A DNA stretch of 64,000 bases, taken from positions 1,054,001 to 1,118,000 of the forward strand of contig BROI01000002.1 in NCBI GenBank assembly GCA_027923505.1, given 5' to 3'. The DNA comes from Mayamaea pseudoterrestris (lineage: Eukaryota > Bacillariophyta > Bacillariophyceae > Sellaphorales > Sellaphoraceae). The number at the start of each line of letters is the position of its first letter. The stretch's first letter is position 1. The position numbers and the translations under genes are program-made. This document shows, one piece after another, positions 30,989-40,353 of the stretch. The notes below the pieces were generated by a model. It made no database searches and had not been told where the DNA came from. It saw only the letters and a program-made list of their open reading frames with translations.

Positions 30989-32052
30989 GGTCGACGTTTC
31001 GTCACGACGTATGCGTCGTCGCAGTGTTATCAAATCTTAGCTATGGTGTAACAGCCTGAGTTTCTTACTTCATTGTCATTGCCTGAACACGTATCTATTA
31101 ATAACTCACCGAAGAAGTAACTCCACTGCTCGTGCTAGGATATACAATACTATACAGCGTTTACATTCCATTTGCCCTTCGCATACTATATAGTTGCCTT
31201 TCAAGCTCAACCTCTGCATTTGGTGCCAGGACCCAAATATGGCAAACTTCCGAGCCGAGTAGCGCTGTTCGCCAGCTTTCAAAAGGCGACTCTGCGCTGC
31301 TGACTCTCGGATGCTTGAGCGCGTTTCAGCGATGTTGAAACGTTGTTTTCTCGTCGAGCTGGATGCGTACTATCTCTGAGGGGGCATGTGACTGCTACAC
31401 TGCTACGTCCTATTGGGCACCAGTAACTCCATCTGCAAGATGCATGACACATGTCGCAGTTGCATACAAAGCAATGACGATCTGAAGTCTGGAAAGAAAA
31501 CGATTCGCAGTGCAAGTAGATGGAGCCTACCGGTAGGCGCAAGCGATTCATCAGCAGAGCAAGGTGTACTGCTTGCGAAAAAGCTGATCGTATCAATTGC
31601 GAATAGTTCGCCGCCAAACAGATGCGTCACCGCTCAGCGACGCTTCGTCATGATAGACGCGTTGTCGACGTATGACGAAAAAGGAGGCCGTAATGCCGCT
31701 ACGTAGCGTCCGTTTATGTGTCAGTTCTGTCTCGACTTTCCGCATTGGAAGCAACGGAATTCGAGCGGCTGGTCTCGTACAGCTGCTTATTGATAAGACA
31801 ATTGCGAGCGCGAGCTGTGCAGCGTTGTACAGCAATCAAAGAGGAGTGTTCCTTGTGACAGCAACAGTCGCTTCTACTTTCGTTGATACTTACTTGTTAG
31901 CGCATGCTAATACTTTTCAAGCGCACATGCATAAACGTGTCAATATTCTTGTTATGATCTTTGTCGTTTATAGTCCTGTATGTATGGCTTGGGAAGAGAA
32001 CGAGATTAACCACATTACCTAGCTTACCGTCAGATAGCTACTACTAGCTATC
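30989..32052. other. 1.06-kb divergent intergenic region
   Basis: Separates the transporter (minus) from the large UVR-type protein (plus). Short ORFs on both strands look random. A perfect palindrome CTACCGGTAG occurs near 31528, another instance of the recurring ACCGGT box. No gene seen. Confidence 0.4.
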
Positions 32053-35000
32053 ATGAAAGAAAAGGTTGAAGATAAAGTATCCACGGACGTCGGACAGGCG
32101 ACCATGGCGATTCCTGCCGTCGCTGATGCAAGTCATTTTCTCTTCGCCTTGTACACTGCTTTGTTTCTTTTATTCTATACTCTTGGTGTCATGTTTGGAG
32201 GACTAGAGATAAAGAGCGCCGCATCTACAGCTAAAGGAAAAAACAAGGATACCGAAGCAGCCTTGAGTAGCGACGCATCATCATCCTCGGCGACTGCACC
32301 TTCCTCGGCCTTTGGTTTTTTAAATAGCAGCAATGGAACGAGTACTGCTCCTGCACCGAGCGCGTTCTCCTTCATGAGTGAAGCAGACGAAAGCAGCCCT
32401 GTTACAGATGTAATGATTGCGATTGCTAGTGAAAGTGTTGAAACTGGAGGAGCAACTGCTGAAGGAGGAGCTTCGGCAGCATCGGCCTTCTCCTTTCTGT
32501 CATCTACCACGGAGCCAGCTGCAGCAGAAGCAAAACGTACGAGGAATGCAGCAAAGGAGTTTTCGTCAGATGAAGCTGCCTCTTCTGCCGGTTTTGGATT
32601 TTTGACGTCTTCAGCGACAAACATTCCGAGCCCGACCGAAACATCGAATGCGAACAACGATTCCATACCTCCACCACCTCCTCCAGCGGAAGACTTGCTC
32701 TCATCACCTACGATATCGTCGTCCTCATTTTCTGGAGCACCAGTGTTGGGATCTAGTATTGTTTTTGGACAGCAGGCAGTGGGCGGCAACAGTAAGACAA
32801 TAATTAAGCGAAGAAATCGTACAAACAAGATTGGACAAGGAACGCCAGCAGTTTCTTCGACAGGACTTCCCGAGCCAGCCGCAGTGACATTACCAGCACC
32901 GTCCTCTCTGGCGGATAATAATCAGCATATATTCAAATCTACCAGCAAGTCGAACATTTTAACAGCTGCGGAACAAGCGACGCAACGAGCTGAGCAATTT
33001 TTGCAAGCTGCGCAAACGACTACTGGTAGCAATGATCACGACATTGAAGATGATGACCGCAGTAGGTCCATTCGTTCTGTTCCATCCGATGATTCAGTAT
33101 TGCAAAAGGCAAAAGCAGCTGCCATGGAAGCGCAGGAAAAGATCATGGCCGACTCTGCTTCATCATCCAATGCATCGACTGGGAACAAGTACTTTGCCAG
33201 TCGAATTGGAGGACTGTTTCGACCACGCCAGAGTGAATCCGGATCGTCCGCCAACAGCAGTAGTCATGGAATTGGTACTAGCAATGGAAGTCATAATTTA
33301 AGGTCCAGCAGTTCGGCGTCAAGCATGGAATCTGGCGTTCATCACAAGCATCAGCAATCAGCAGTGCCTCGGTCCATTCTTCCACCGACGCAGCAGCAGC
33401 GCAAGCCGCCAATGGACGAGACCTCTAAGAGATCCGACAACATTATTGGTGCCGGAAGCATGAATTTTGTGCCGCCGCCAGTTCCCGACTTGGACCGCGC
33501 CATTTCTGCTCCTATCAATCTACAACCCCTATCGGCTCCGCACACGCCAGATCCATACGGTAATGCAATGGCCACCGCTCTAGCTCCGATACCAGCTCGC
33601 AGAAGACTCAAGACACCGACGGACCGCTTCCACGATATGCTGCAGGAATTCCGTGACAAGGTGATATCGTACATGGACCAAATTACGCGACTTCGTCAGC
33701 ATCGCTCTGGCCTGTTGGAAGAACGTTTTGTGACACTTGCGAAGGAACGTCTGGTTGTGCAGCAGATTCAGGCAGCTCAAGCGCAGCAGCAACTCGCGGC
33801 TGAGCAGGAAGATTTTGATTTGGCGGAGCTGCTGCAGACGGTGATACGAAACCATGAGCGCGAGCGCATCGAACTTGCAACAGTTCGTGACAGTATTGCC
33901 CAGGCGTTGGAGCAAGTTGACGACCAGCGACAACACATCATTGACGCCGTCACTATGGAGTTTTCTCGTATTCAATTGAAATTGGAGGAGTTTGAAAAGG
34001 AGCAAAACAGTCTAGAGTGCACACACGCGGCGGAACATGTGGCCAAGTTTACCATTGTGGCGAAGCAGCTCAGCACTGAGCAGGAGAGACTTAACCACGA
34101 TTTGAAGCATTTAGAACGAGACGCTAAGCTTGTGACGGAGGAGCGCAAGGAGTTAGAAGCGGCCATCTCGGAGCAAACAAGTGAGATTGAATTGATGCGA
34201 GATGACGCCAAGGTTAAACTCAAGACTGTACAGGAGGAGATCGAGGAACTGCGTAGGCAACTGGCCGCGAAGCAACAGACTGCTGCACAATTACGTACCG
34301 AGGCGGCTGGCCATGAGGAGGCAATCTTAAAGGTGCGCGTCAAGTTTGCTCGACAGCTTACGCGCGTGCAGCGGAAGGAAATGTCTGTCAAGGATGCCAG
34401 AGAAGAGTGGGAACAAGAGAAACAAACGTACGACCGAAACAAGGAAGAGCATGATAGGAAAATGACGGAGCATTCTGAGCAATTGCTGGCACAAGAGCAA
34501 CTGCGAGCGTCGCTCAGCAAGGAGATGGAACTGGCCGAAACATTTGGTGAAATAATTGCCAAGGAGGTCGGCCTTGGCTTCGTATCTAGTGATGACGAAG
34601 TCGAGAATGGTGACTTGGCGCAAATGCATACCGAAGTGGTGAAGTGTGAGGCGGCTGTAAGCGAGGCTAAGACAGTACTCAAAACTACTTCGGCAACCTT
34701 GAGCAACATGGAAGACGAGATCAAGACACTTGAAACGCGAATTCCCTTGCTAGAAGAGACCAAGAAGGAATGTGCAGCGAAGCGAGACTTCAAGGGTGCC
34801 GGCGTTGCCTCGAAGGAGATTAAAGAGGCGATTAGTCGTGTCAACGAATGTCGCGATGCCATTGACGACGTTCGCGCACGCCAAGTTTCGTCGGAGGAGA
34901 TTGTCGTGCAACTTGAGGAAGAACTTGCAGGAAAGCGTCTCATTGCACAGGAGTACGAGCTTGAAACGAACTTGGCTGTGATGGACCGTCTCGCTGATAA

Positions 35001-35967
35001 GATTAAACGCTTAATGTCGACGAAGGAAAACGTTTGCAGTAGTACTGATGATTTATCTGTCAAAGGTGTCGGTGCCTATGTTCTTCAAAGTCAGATCAAA
35101 GCTTTATACGCAGAAGGACATGCTCTTGGTGAAAAGTGTGGTGGCTGGAGCGAGCGCATGGCGAGTATAGGGTTCTCGAACGACATGAAAGAGTCGAACG
35201 CGAAGCTAGGCGCAGAAAGTGTTGCCGAATGTAGGCATTCTTCTCCAACGGCAGCAGACGGAGCACCGAGAATGGTCCATGAAGAAAAGGAAGCGTCAGA
35301 GCCTGTCAACCAAGACTCGATTAAAGAAAAACAAGCCAGGTATCGTGGGCTCGCAAGTCGCTTGGGTGCTGTAGAGTCTGACATTGAAGCAGCGGCGGAA
35401 GCTGAGGATTTTGAAAAGGCTGCGGAAATGCAGGAAGAGCTTGACAAACTGCTTGTGGAGTTACAAGGGCTAGATCTTACTGATGAAGAGATGGAGGCAG
35501 CCTTGGTAGATGGTGATGGACCAATAGATCCGTTGCCTGCCAAAAACGATGACGCGATGGAGTCGACTGTGAATCCAGATTTTCCAGAGGAGCCTACACA
35601 AGCGGAAGTGGACTCCATTGCTACATATAGCGACGAAGAAGGGCTTTCTTGCACCGAAAAGGAAGTTGCAGACGAACGGCAGCAAGAGGACCGGTCACTC
35701 GACGATACGGGCGGTGAAGAGACAACCAAAACCACGCCAACTGAAGTACATGCCTCATCAGTGGCAGCGGTTAATGAGGCGGAAGACTCGCCGGCAGTGA
35801 TGGCGAATGAGTCCGATACAAGGGACCCAGCTAAAGATACGTACGCAGCGATTGAGGCCGATAGTAGCGATGACTCGAAAGGTGAGACGGCTTCGCCTCC
35901 CGCCGAGGACGACGAACCTACGGTCGAGGGCGACGTTCATGAAGAAGATGTAGACAAAGACATTTAA
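32053..35967 (+). CDS. large coiled-coil protein with UVR motifs and SAFxFL repeats
   Basis: 1304 residues from ATG 32053, intronless. A hydrophobic stretch (FLFALYTALFLLFY, about 29-42) would be a membrane anchor, but an internal ATG at 32191 (MFGGLEIKSA) would skip it, so the true N-terminus is uncertain. Residues 85-184 contain four spaced SAF(G/S)F(L/M)-type motifs in Ser/Ala/Thr-rich sequence, like a linear docking motif. Residues about 340-520 are low complexity (Ser/Gly/His). Residues about 535-1000 form a long coiled coil (Gln/Glu/Arg). Two UVR-type helical hairpins follow: CAAKRDFKGAGVASKEI near 910, and AEAEDFEKAAEMQEELDKL near 1115. The C-terminus is acidic. UVR motifs mediate protein contacts (UvrB, Clp/Hsp100 adaptors). 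Specific function unknown; scaffold or tether is the best guess. Confidence 0.78.
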   Translation: MKEKVEDKVSTDVGQATMAIPAVADASHFLFALYTALFLLFYTLGVMFGGLEIKSAASTAKGKNKDTEAALSSDASSSSATAPSSAFGFLNSSNGTSTAPAPSAFSFMSEADESSPVTDVMIAIASESVETGGATAEGGASAASAFSFLSSTTEPAAAEAKRTRNAAKEFSSDEAASSAGFGFLTSSATNIPSPTETSNANNDSIPPPPPPAEDLLSSPTISSSSFSGAPVLGSSIVFGQQAVGGNSKTIIKRRNRTNKIGQGTPAVSSTGLPEPAAVTLPAPSSLADNNQHIFKSTSKSNILTAAEQATQRAEQFLQAAQTTTGSNDHDIEDDDRSRSIRSVPSDDSVLQKAKAAAMEAQEKIMADSASSSNASTGNKYFASRIGGLFRPRQSESGSSANSSSHGIGTSNGSHNLRSSSSASSMESGVHHKHQQSAVPRSILPPTQQQRKPPMDETSKRSDNIIGAGSMNFVPPPVPDLDRAISAPINLQPLSAPHTPDPYGNAMATALAPIPARRRLKTPTDRFHDMLQEFRDKVISYMDQITRLRQHRSGLLEERFVTLAKERLVVQQIQAAQAQQQLAAEQEDFDLAELLQTVIRNHERERIELATVRDSIAQALEQVDDQRQHIIDAVTMEFSRIQLKLEEFEKEQNSLECTHAAEHVAKFTIVAKQLSTEQERLNHDLKHLERDAKLVTEERKELEAAISEQTSEIELMRDDAKVKLKTVQEEIEELRRQLAAKQQTAAQLRTEAAGHEEAILKVRVKFARQLTRVQRKEMSVKDAREEWEQEKQTYDRNKEEHDRKMTEHSEQLLAQEQLRASLSKEMELAETFGEIIAKEVGLGFVSSDDEVENGDLAQMHTEVVKCEAAVSEAKTVLKTTSATLSNMEDEIKTLETRIPLLEETKKECAAKRDFKGAGVASKEIKEAISRVNECRDAIDDVRARQVSSEEIVVQLEEELAGKRLIAQEYELETNLAVMDRLADKIKRLMSTKENVCSSTDDLSVKGVGAYVLQSQIKALYAEGHALGEKCGGWSERMASIGFSNDMKESNAKLGAESVAECRHSSPTAADGAPRMVHEEKEASEPVNQDSIKEKQARYRGLASRLGAVESDIEAAAEAEDFEKAAEMQEELDKLLVELQGLDLTDEEMEAALVDGDGPIDPLPAKNDDAMESTVNPDFPEEPTQAEVDSIATYSDEEGLSCTEKEVADERQQEDRSLDDTGGEETTKTTPTEVHASSVAAVNEAEDSPAVMANESDTRDPAKDTYAAIEADSSDDSKGETASPPAEDDEPTVEGDVHEEDVDKDI

Positions 35968-36030
35968 CCTACGGTATGGCGTACAATATTTATTTTTGAC
36001 TGTAATAAATGATCATATAAATTTTTAAAG

Positions 36031-37038
36031 TCACGTCGTCGTATACGCCACTGCAGCTGCGTAACTAACGCTTGACTCGTGCACATTCTGGACTGGCAAG
36101 CTCTGCGCATAGCTGACAAAGCTGACCGTCATCAAGTCCTTGCTGTTATTGTCGTCATTAGCTGCAGCTACGGCGTGTAACCAAACCGCGACGGCGTTGC
36201 GTCCGCAAATGGTATTACGCGTCTCTGTCAGATATTGCGCAAAGGCACCAGGCTGCTGCAACTCAATGAGGCTCATGCCTCTCCTGTCCATTCGTCCAAT
36301 AAAAGTGTGAATGGGAATATCATTTGTAGTCGGCATCGGATTAAAACCAAACCGCGAGCCCCAGTGGCAAAAGTCGGTTGACACAACCGTGAGAACAGAC
36401 GGACGCGATACTACGCTAGCGAAGAGTCTTCCAAACGTTACAGAGTAAGCATCCGAGAGCTGACCAACCATGACTGGCAAAACATCAATCTCATGGTTTT
36501 GTTTGCAATCCCGAATAACTTTGGCCAAGAATGGAAACTGCATTTCACCCGAATGCTCGTGTTCATCCACTCGCTTGTTCATGGTCGTAACGAGGGAAGC
36601 CGACGTGGCTGTTGCCAGAATCTCTTGTCGCAGTGCGTCATTTACGACCAAATCTCCCAATGGTGTCTCAAGACGCGTCACTCCAGATACGGCGCATTGG
36701 TTGCTCATGGATACATGGTGCGAAGGGTGCAAGACAAGAATCGTCCGAATCGGCGTCAATGGATCAGCAAGTTCTTGAGCGACGTGGCGATACGAGTAAG
36801 CGGCAGTCGGACCCGAGTAGCTGTAACCAGCATGAGGACAAATGACAGCTCGTAGTCGTCGTTGCTTTGTGGTTCCTTCATTGTCGAGAGATTTATTCGC
36901 CTCGTCGGAAGCAGCATCTGCTAGAAAACCTGAAAGTTGCTGATCAAGTTCATCGGCCGAGTCGGAATACCAGCTTCCGGCATGATGAGCCTTGCGAATA
37001 TAGGATGGAATTGATGAAGACGACTGATGACTTCCCAT
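36031..37038 (-). CDS. MEMO1-family protein
   Basis: 335-residue member of the MEMO family (human MEMO1, a copper-binding, dioxygenase-like fold protein linked to redox and motility signalling; bacterial and archaeal members also known). Landmarks match along the length: RKAHHAGSWYSDS, VICPHAGYSYSGPTAA, LVLHPSHHVSMS, DEHEHSGEMQFPFL, VLPVMVGQLSD, VVSTDFCHWGSRFGF, the Cys motif NTICGRNAVAVWL and the C-terminal SFVSYAQS...SSVSYAA. The His (HAG, SHH) and Cys (ICG) residues that line the human metal site are present. The gene is only 63 bp from the convergent end of the UVR-type gene. Single exon. Confidence 0.93.
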   Translation of the reverse strand: MGSHQSSSSIPSYIRKAHHAGSWYSDSADELDQQLSGFLADAASDEANKSLDNEGTTKQRRLRAVICPHAGYSYSGPTAAYSYRHVAQELADPLTPIRTILVLHPSHHVSMSNQCAVSGVTRLETPLGDLVVNDALRQEILATATSASLVTTMNKRVDEHEHSGEMQFPFLAKVIRDCKQNHEIDVLPVMVGQLSDAYSVTFGRLFASVVSRPSVLTVVSTDFCHWGSRFGFNPMPTTNDIPIHTFIGRMDRRGMSLIELQQPGAFAQYLTETRNTICGRNAVAVWLHAVAAANDDNNSKDLMTVSFVSYAQSLPVQNVHESSVSYAAAVAYTTT

Positions 37039-37248
37039 GCTGAAAGGTAAATGAAGGCATTAACAGTAAATGAGCGAACAAATTTGGAAACGGATCGCGA
37101 TGGCGAGAGCGTGACATGATTCGATGTCGCATCGGTTCACAAAAAAACCGACATGAACGAAATGCATGCCATTGTCGCAGCTGCTCAACGGCTATAGCGC
37201 TCCTCTCACAGTCAATACAATAACTACAACTCAATCTACAGCAGCAGC
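37039..37248. promoter_or_regulatory. divergent promoter, MEMO1 and duplicated small protein
   Basis: 210-bp spacer between head-to-head starts. It contains ATTAACAGTAAAT near 37059, one instance of a motif (TTAACWGTAAA) seen also near 19459, 20621 and 51830. No other element recognised. Confidence 0.3.
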
Positions 37249-37959
37249 ATGTTTGGTGACGCTTGGAATCGAGTCAAAAATGAAGGCGCCAAGGCAAAAC
37301 TCCAAGCAGAATTGAAACTGTTAGACCGAGAGGTCAACAAGCGCCAAAAACTGTTTGGAGTCGACCTTTACGATTTACTTTCGCAGCAAGCGAAACTAGC
37401 ACCCGCTTTCATGTCCAAACTGCAAGCGCAAGTGAAAGAGCCGTATGATCAAGCGAAGCATGACATTACAAAGCTACAAATGGACCGATTGCATCTGCAG
37501 GAGCAGATTGACTTGGTACAATGCAATGCCGATCGAGCTAGACCGGCCTACACAACCAAGGGACACTTGATAAAGGCTGGACAAACAATCAAGGATACCG
37601 GAATTGAAGCAAAACTACAGGCTCAAGTGGTTCTACTGGATCGAAACATCAAAATGCGCAAGGAGACGTTTGGCGTTGATGTGTTTACGCTACTGCAAGC
37701 CAATCCGGAAGCGGCCAAGAATAACTTGATTGGTAACATGGCAGCGAAACTTTCAAGTCGAGAGCAGGAGATACAAAAATGTATCGAAAAGGCCAAGCAT
37801 GATGTAAGTAATACTGATTCCAAATCATGTCGCCTGCCGAAGCGAGACCCTCCCATCTTGTCTCTCATCCATTGCATATGACGACAGGTAACCTTTATCA
37901 TAAAAAAGAAGGAATACAAGGAGCGAGAAATCAAGGAACGAAGCTCTGGTACTTGGTAG
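37249..37959 (+). CDS. small internally duplicated helical protein
   Basis: Two exons, 37249-37803 and 37888-37959, with an 84-bp intron (GTAAGT, ACGACAG), 208 residues. Without splicing the frame runs into intron sequence; the spliced end is basic (IIKKKEYKEREIKERSSGTW). The protein is two copies of one domain of about 75-90 residues. Copy 1 contains EGAKAKLQAELKLLDREVNKRQ and LFGVDLYDLL. Copy 2 contains GIEAKLQAQVVLLDRNIKMRK and TFGVDVFTLL. Each copy is a charged helix followed by an (L/T)FGVD(L/V)(Y/F)xLL hydrophobic motif, then another amphipathic helix. No signal peptide or membrane segment. I do not know a characterised family. Confidence 0.75.
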
Positions 37960-38272
37960 CAAATGACGGTGGAAATGCAACCGCAATGCATGGTGCAAGG
38001 TAGGTGTTGTTTGTGCATCCAAACGAGTCTCATTAACTCCATGGCGACAGGCCAAGAGTCGTTTGTCCACTAGAGCACTGCAGTTACATGCCTTTATACA
38101 AAGTTGCTTATAAGTCTACAATGTTCATGCGTCATGTGGATTCTATACGCATCGAACGTCGTGGACGTGTTTAGTACAACGTCTGTGATCAGCATGGCTT
38201 TCATCCGCAAACGAATGCATCTACCATCTATGCAATAACATCCGTATCAGTACACAATCGTCTAGTTTGAAG
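37960..38272. other. convergent spacer, no gene seen
   Basis: 313 bp between the 3' ends of the duplicated small protein gene and IMP4. It presumably holds both 3' UTRs. No repeat or ORF of note. Confidence 0.4.
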
Positions 38273-39166
38273 TTACAATACACTCCTCTTGCTTGCCGTA
38301 TTCTGGTATGGCCGCAGCAAGTACTCATTTTCCGCCTCCTTTTGCTCCAAGGTACCAAGGCGAATCTGGTAGAGCTTCATTTCAAACCGCGGTCCCACCT
38401 CATGTAGTGCCACTTGATCATGGGCTGGAAGACTGTACATGTGATGCCGAAACGAAATGAAATCATTGTTATTGGAAAAGGTAATGACGCGCTTGCTGTC
38501 GGCCCGAGGGACAGGAAAGAGGCACTTCAAAATGGTTGCCACTCGCTGACCCAATGTTGAGTGCAGATTGTTCAAAATCAAGTGCGGATACGCCTCACTC
38601 ATGGGAGCAGCAGGCGGATGCAAGTCATGCCGCAAAACCGCTCCCGAAAGAGAAAAGAAAGCCGTTGGTCCGAGTGGCAAGTGACAAATTACCAAGCCAT
38701 CCGGTTCACCTCTCGTCTCCTGGACAATCACCACATCGGTAAACTCTTGCATGCGACAGGATTCCATGAGATTATCGACTCGAGAGTTTCCGCGATTCAG
38801 TCGTGTACTGTTCGGAAACAGAATGCGAAGTTCTTTGGCAAACTGCGCGAGCCGTGAGGATGGATCCCGACTCGTCGTGATGCAGACGCGTGGCTCCAAC
38901 CATCCAGCTTGCGCATACTCATCATCGATATGTGAATGAACTTCTTGCGTTCTGGTATCTTCTGCATCAATCTGCGGCTTGAGCTTGTCGTAGGACGCTC
39001 TCACTTCGGTTGGAAGGATTGTTCCGGCCGCCAAGGCTTGTCGAACCAGTCGCTTTTGCTCGTATTCAACTTTCTCCCGTCCTTCCAACGACTTGCGATA
39101 CAAGTACTCACGGCGAAGACGAGTCTGCCGACGACGAGACGCTGATTCAGAAGAAACGGGAGGCAT
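38273..39166 (-). CDS. IMP4: U3 snoRNP protein IMP4 (Brix domain)
   Basis: 297-residue IMP4, a subunit of the small-subunit processome needed for early 18S rRNA cleavages in the nucleolus; it acts with IMP3 and MPP10 on U3 snoRNA. The start at 39166 (MPPVSSESAS) puts the conserved RRRQTRLRREYLYRKS near the N-terminus as in human IMP4. An in-frame ATG at 39307 adds 47 residues without similarity. The Brix domain shows CITTSRDPSSRLAQFAKEL, LNRGNSRVDNL, HLPLGPTAFFSLSGAVLRHD, LFPVPRADSKRVITFSNNND and VGPRFEMKLYQIRLGTLEQ. Length matches yeast and human (about 290). Divergent from METTL1. Confidence 0.94.
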   Translation of the reverse strand: MPPVSSESASRRRQTRLRREYLYRKSLEGREKVEYEQKRLVRQALAAGTILPTEVRASYDKLKPQIDAEDTRTQEVHSHIDDEYAQAGWLEPRVCITTSRDPSSRLAQFAKELRILFPNSTRLNRGNSRVDNLMESCRMQEFTDVVIVQETRGEPDGLVICHLPLGPTAFFSLSGAVLRHDLHPPAAPMSEAYPHLILNNLHSTLGQRVATILKCLFPVPRADSKRVITFSNNNDFISFRHHMYSLPAHDQVALHEVGPRFEMKLYQIRLGTLEQKEAENEYLLRPYQNTASKRSVL

Positions 39167-39371
39167 GTTACTATATGAGTGATGAAGTAAATAATGATGC
39201 AGAAATGTGAGAATCGGCGCGGCGACGAGCGACGGTTGGCTCTCGAATCGTGTCGCTTTGAAACCGCTACGACTCAAGTTCACGTCGCGGGACTGACTGC
39301 CCACCATCCGCCGTCACGCTTTCGCTTGCTTGCGACCATGACGATCCGTGCACACATTGCCTTGCATAACC
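39167..39371. promoter_or_regulatory. shared promoter of IMP4 and METTL1
   Basis: 205-bp head-to-head spacer between two genes of RNA metabolism (rRNA processing and tRNA modification). Co-regulation through a shared promoter is plausible. No recognisable TATA box. It contains a few CGCGGCG-type GC patches. Confidence 0.35.
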
Positions 39372-40238
39372 ATGCCTCCATCTCCAAGCCGAAATGAAGA
39401 ATTAACAGTAGAAGAACATGTGAGACTGAAGAAGAGCATCAATGGCCCGATCACGCAGGAAGGTGATCGCCCGCAGAAGAAATTCTATCGGCAACGCGCG
39501 CATTGCAATCCTTTGAGCCACAATGATACACTCGACTATCCGATTCGACCTTCCGACATGGATTGGACGACGGAACTTTATCCAAGTCTAGATGCAACGC
39601 AAGCTCCTACAGTTCTTGATGTTGGTTGCGGATTTGGCGGACTCTCCATGGCGCTCGCGACACTGCTACCCGACCACATCATACTCGGCCTTGAAATTCG
39701 CGTCAAGGTGACCGAGTATGTCAGACTCCGCATCGCCCATGCCCGTCAACAAGAAAATACGCATCATAACTGCAGCGTTCTTCGAACGAACTCCATGAAG
39801 GTTCTTACCAACTACTTTGCGCAAGCATCCATTCACAAGTTGTTCTTTTGCTTTCCGGATCCTCAGTTCAAGCGCAAGAACCATTGTCGTAGAATTGTCA
39901 CTGACAGATTGCTTTCGCAGTATGCCTACGTTTTGAAACCAGGCATTGGTCGATTGTATTGTATCACCGACGTAAAGGAGCTTCATGACTGGCACGTCAA
40001 GCACTGCGACGCGCACCCATTGTTTCGACGAATCGTAGTCGACGATGAGGGATTAACTGTAAACGATCAAATTCAAAGCGACGTAGATCCATGCATTGAA
40101 GTGATGCGAACCGCGACAGAAGAAGGGAAAAAGGTGGAGCGAAACCAAGGAAGCAAGTACTTTGCTGTGTACAAGAGGATTGCCAACCACGAGGCGAGTA
40201 AAGTTACGGCAAGCAACTTTTTTGGTATGAAAGCGTGA
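39372..40238 (+). CDS. METTL1: tRNA (guanine-N7-)-methyltransferase (METTL1/Trm8/TrmB)
   Basis: 288 residues from ATG 39372; the frame extends upstream only to a GTG. Catalyses m7G46 in the tRNA variable loop using SAM; in eukaryotes it works with a WD40 partner (WDR4/Trm82), not seen here. Landmarks: FYRQRAHCNPLSHNDTLDYPIRP, typical of eukaryotic METTL1; SAM motif VLDVGCGFGGLSMALA; GLEIRVKVTEYV; the catalytic FFCFPDPQFKRKNHCRRIV; and LYCITDVKELHDW. The C-terminus reads GSKYFAVYKRI. Nuclear or cytosolic; no transit peptide. The family call is secure. Confidence 0.94.
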   Translation: MPPSPSRNEELTVEEHVRLKKSINGPITQEGDRPQKKFYRQRAHCNPLSHNDTLDYPIRPSDMDWTTELYPSLDATQAPTVLDVGCGFGGLSMALATLLPDHIILGLEIRVKVTEYVRLRIAHARQQENTHHNCSVLRTNSMKVLTNYFAQASIHKLFFCFPDPQFKRKNHCRRIVTDRLLSQYAYVLKPGIGRLYCITDVKELHDWHVKHCDAHPLFRRIVVDDEGLTVNDQIQSDVDPCIEVMRTATEEGKKVERNQGSKYFAVYKRIANHEASKVTASNFFGMKA

Positions 40239-40353
40239 GTGATTCTTGTTTACTTAAACATGTATCGACAAACACTTTATTTATCAACACTAGACATTAA
40301 TCATATTCCATTTAAAGCAGCAGCCACATTCACTATTAACATATCCCCTTTCT

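Noticed and set aside
32175-32828. 217-codon antisense ORF over the SAFxFL region
   Set aside because: Its composition mirrors the Ser/Ala-rich sense frame and it has no signal of its own.
33972-35063. 363-codon antisense ORF inside the large coiled-coil gene
   Set aside because: It is a shadow of the Glu/Lys/Gln-rich coding strand, giving a Ser/Cys-rich low-complexity product with no domain.
39167-39307. 47-residue N-terminal extension of IMP4
   Set aside because: The conserved IMP4 N-terminus begins at the later ATG and the extension has no similarity.
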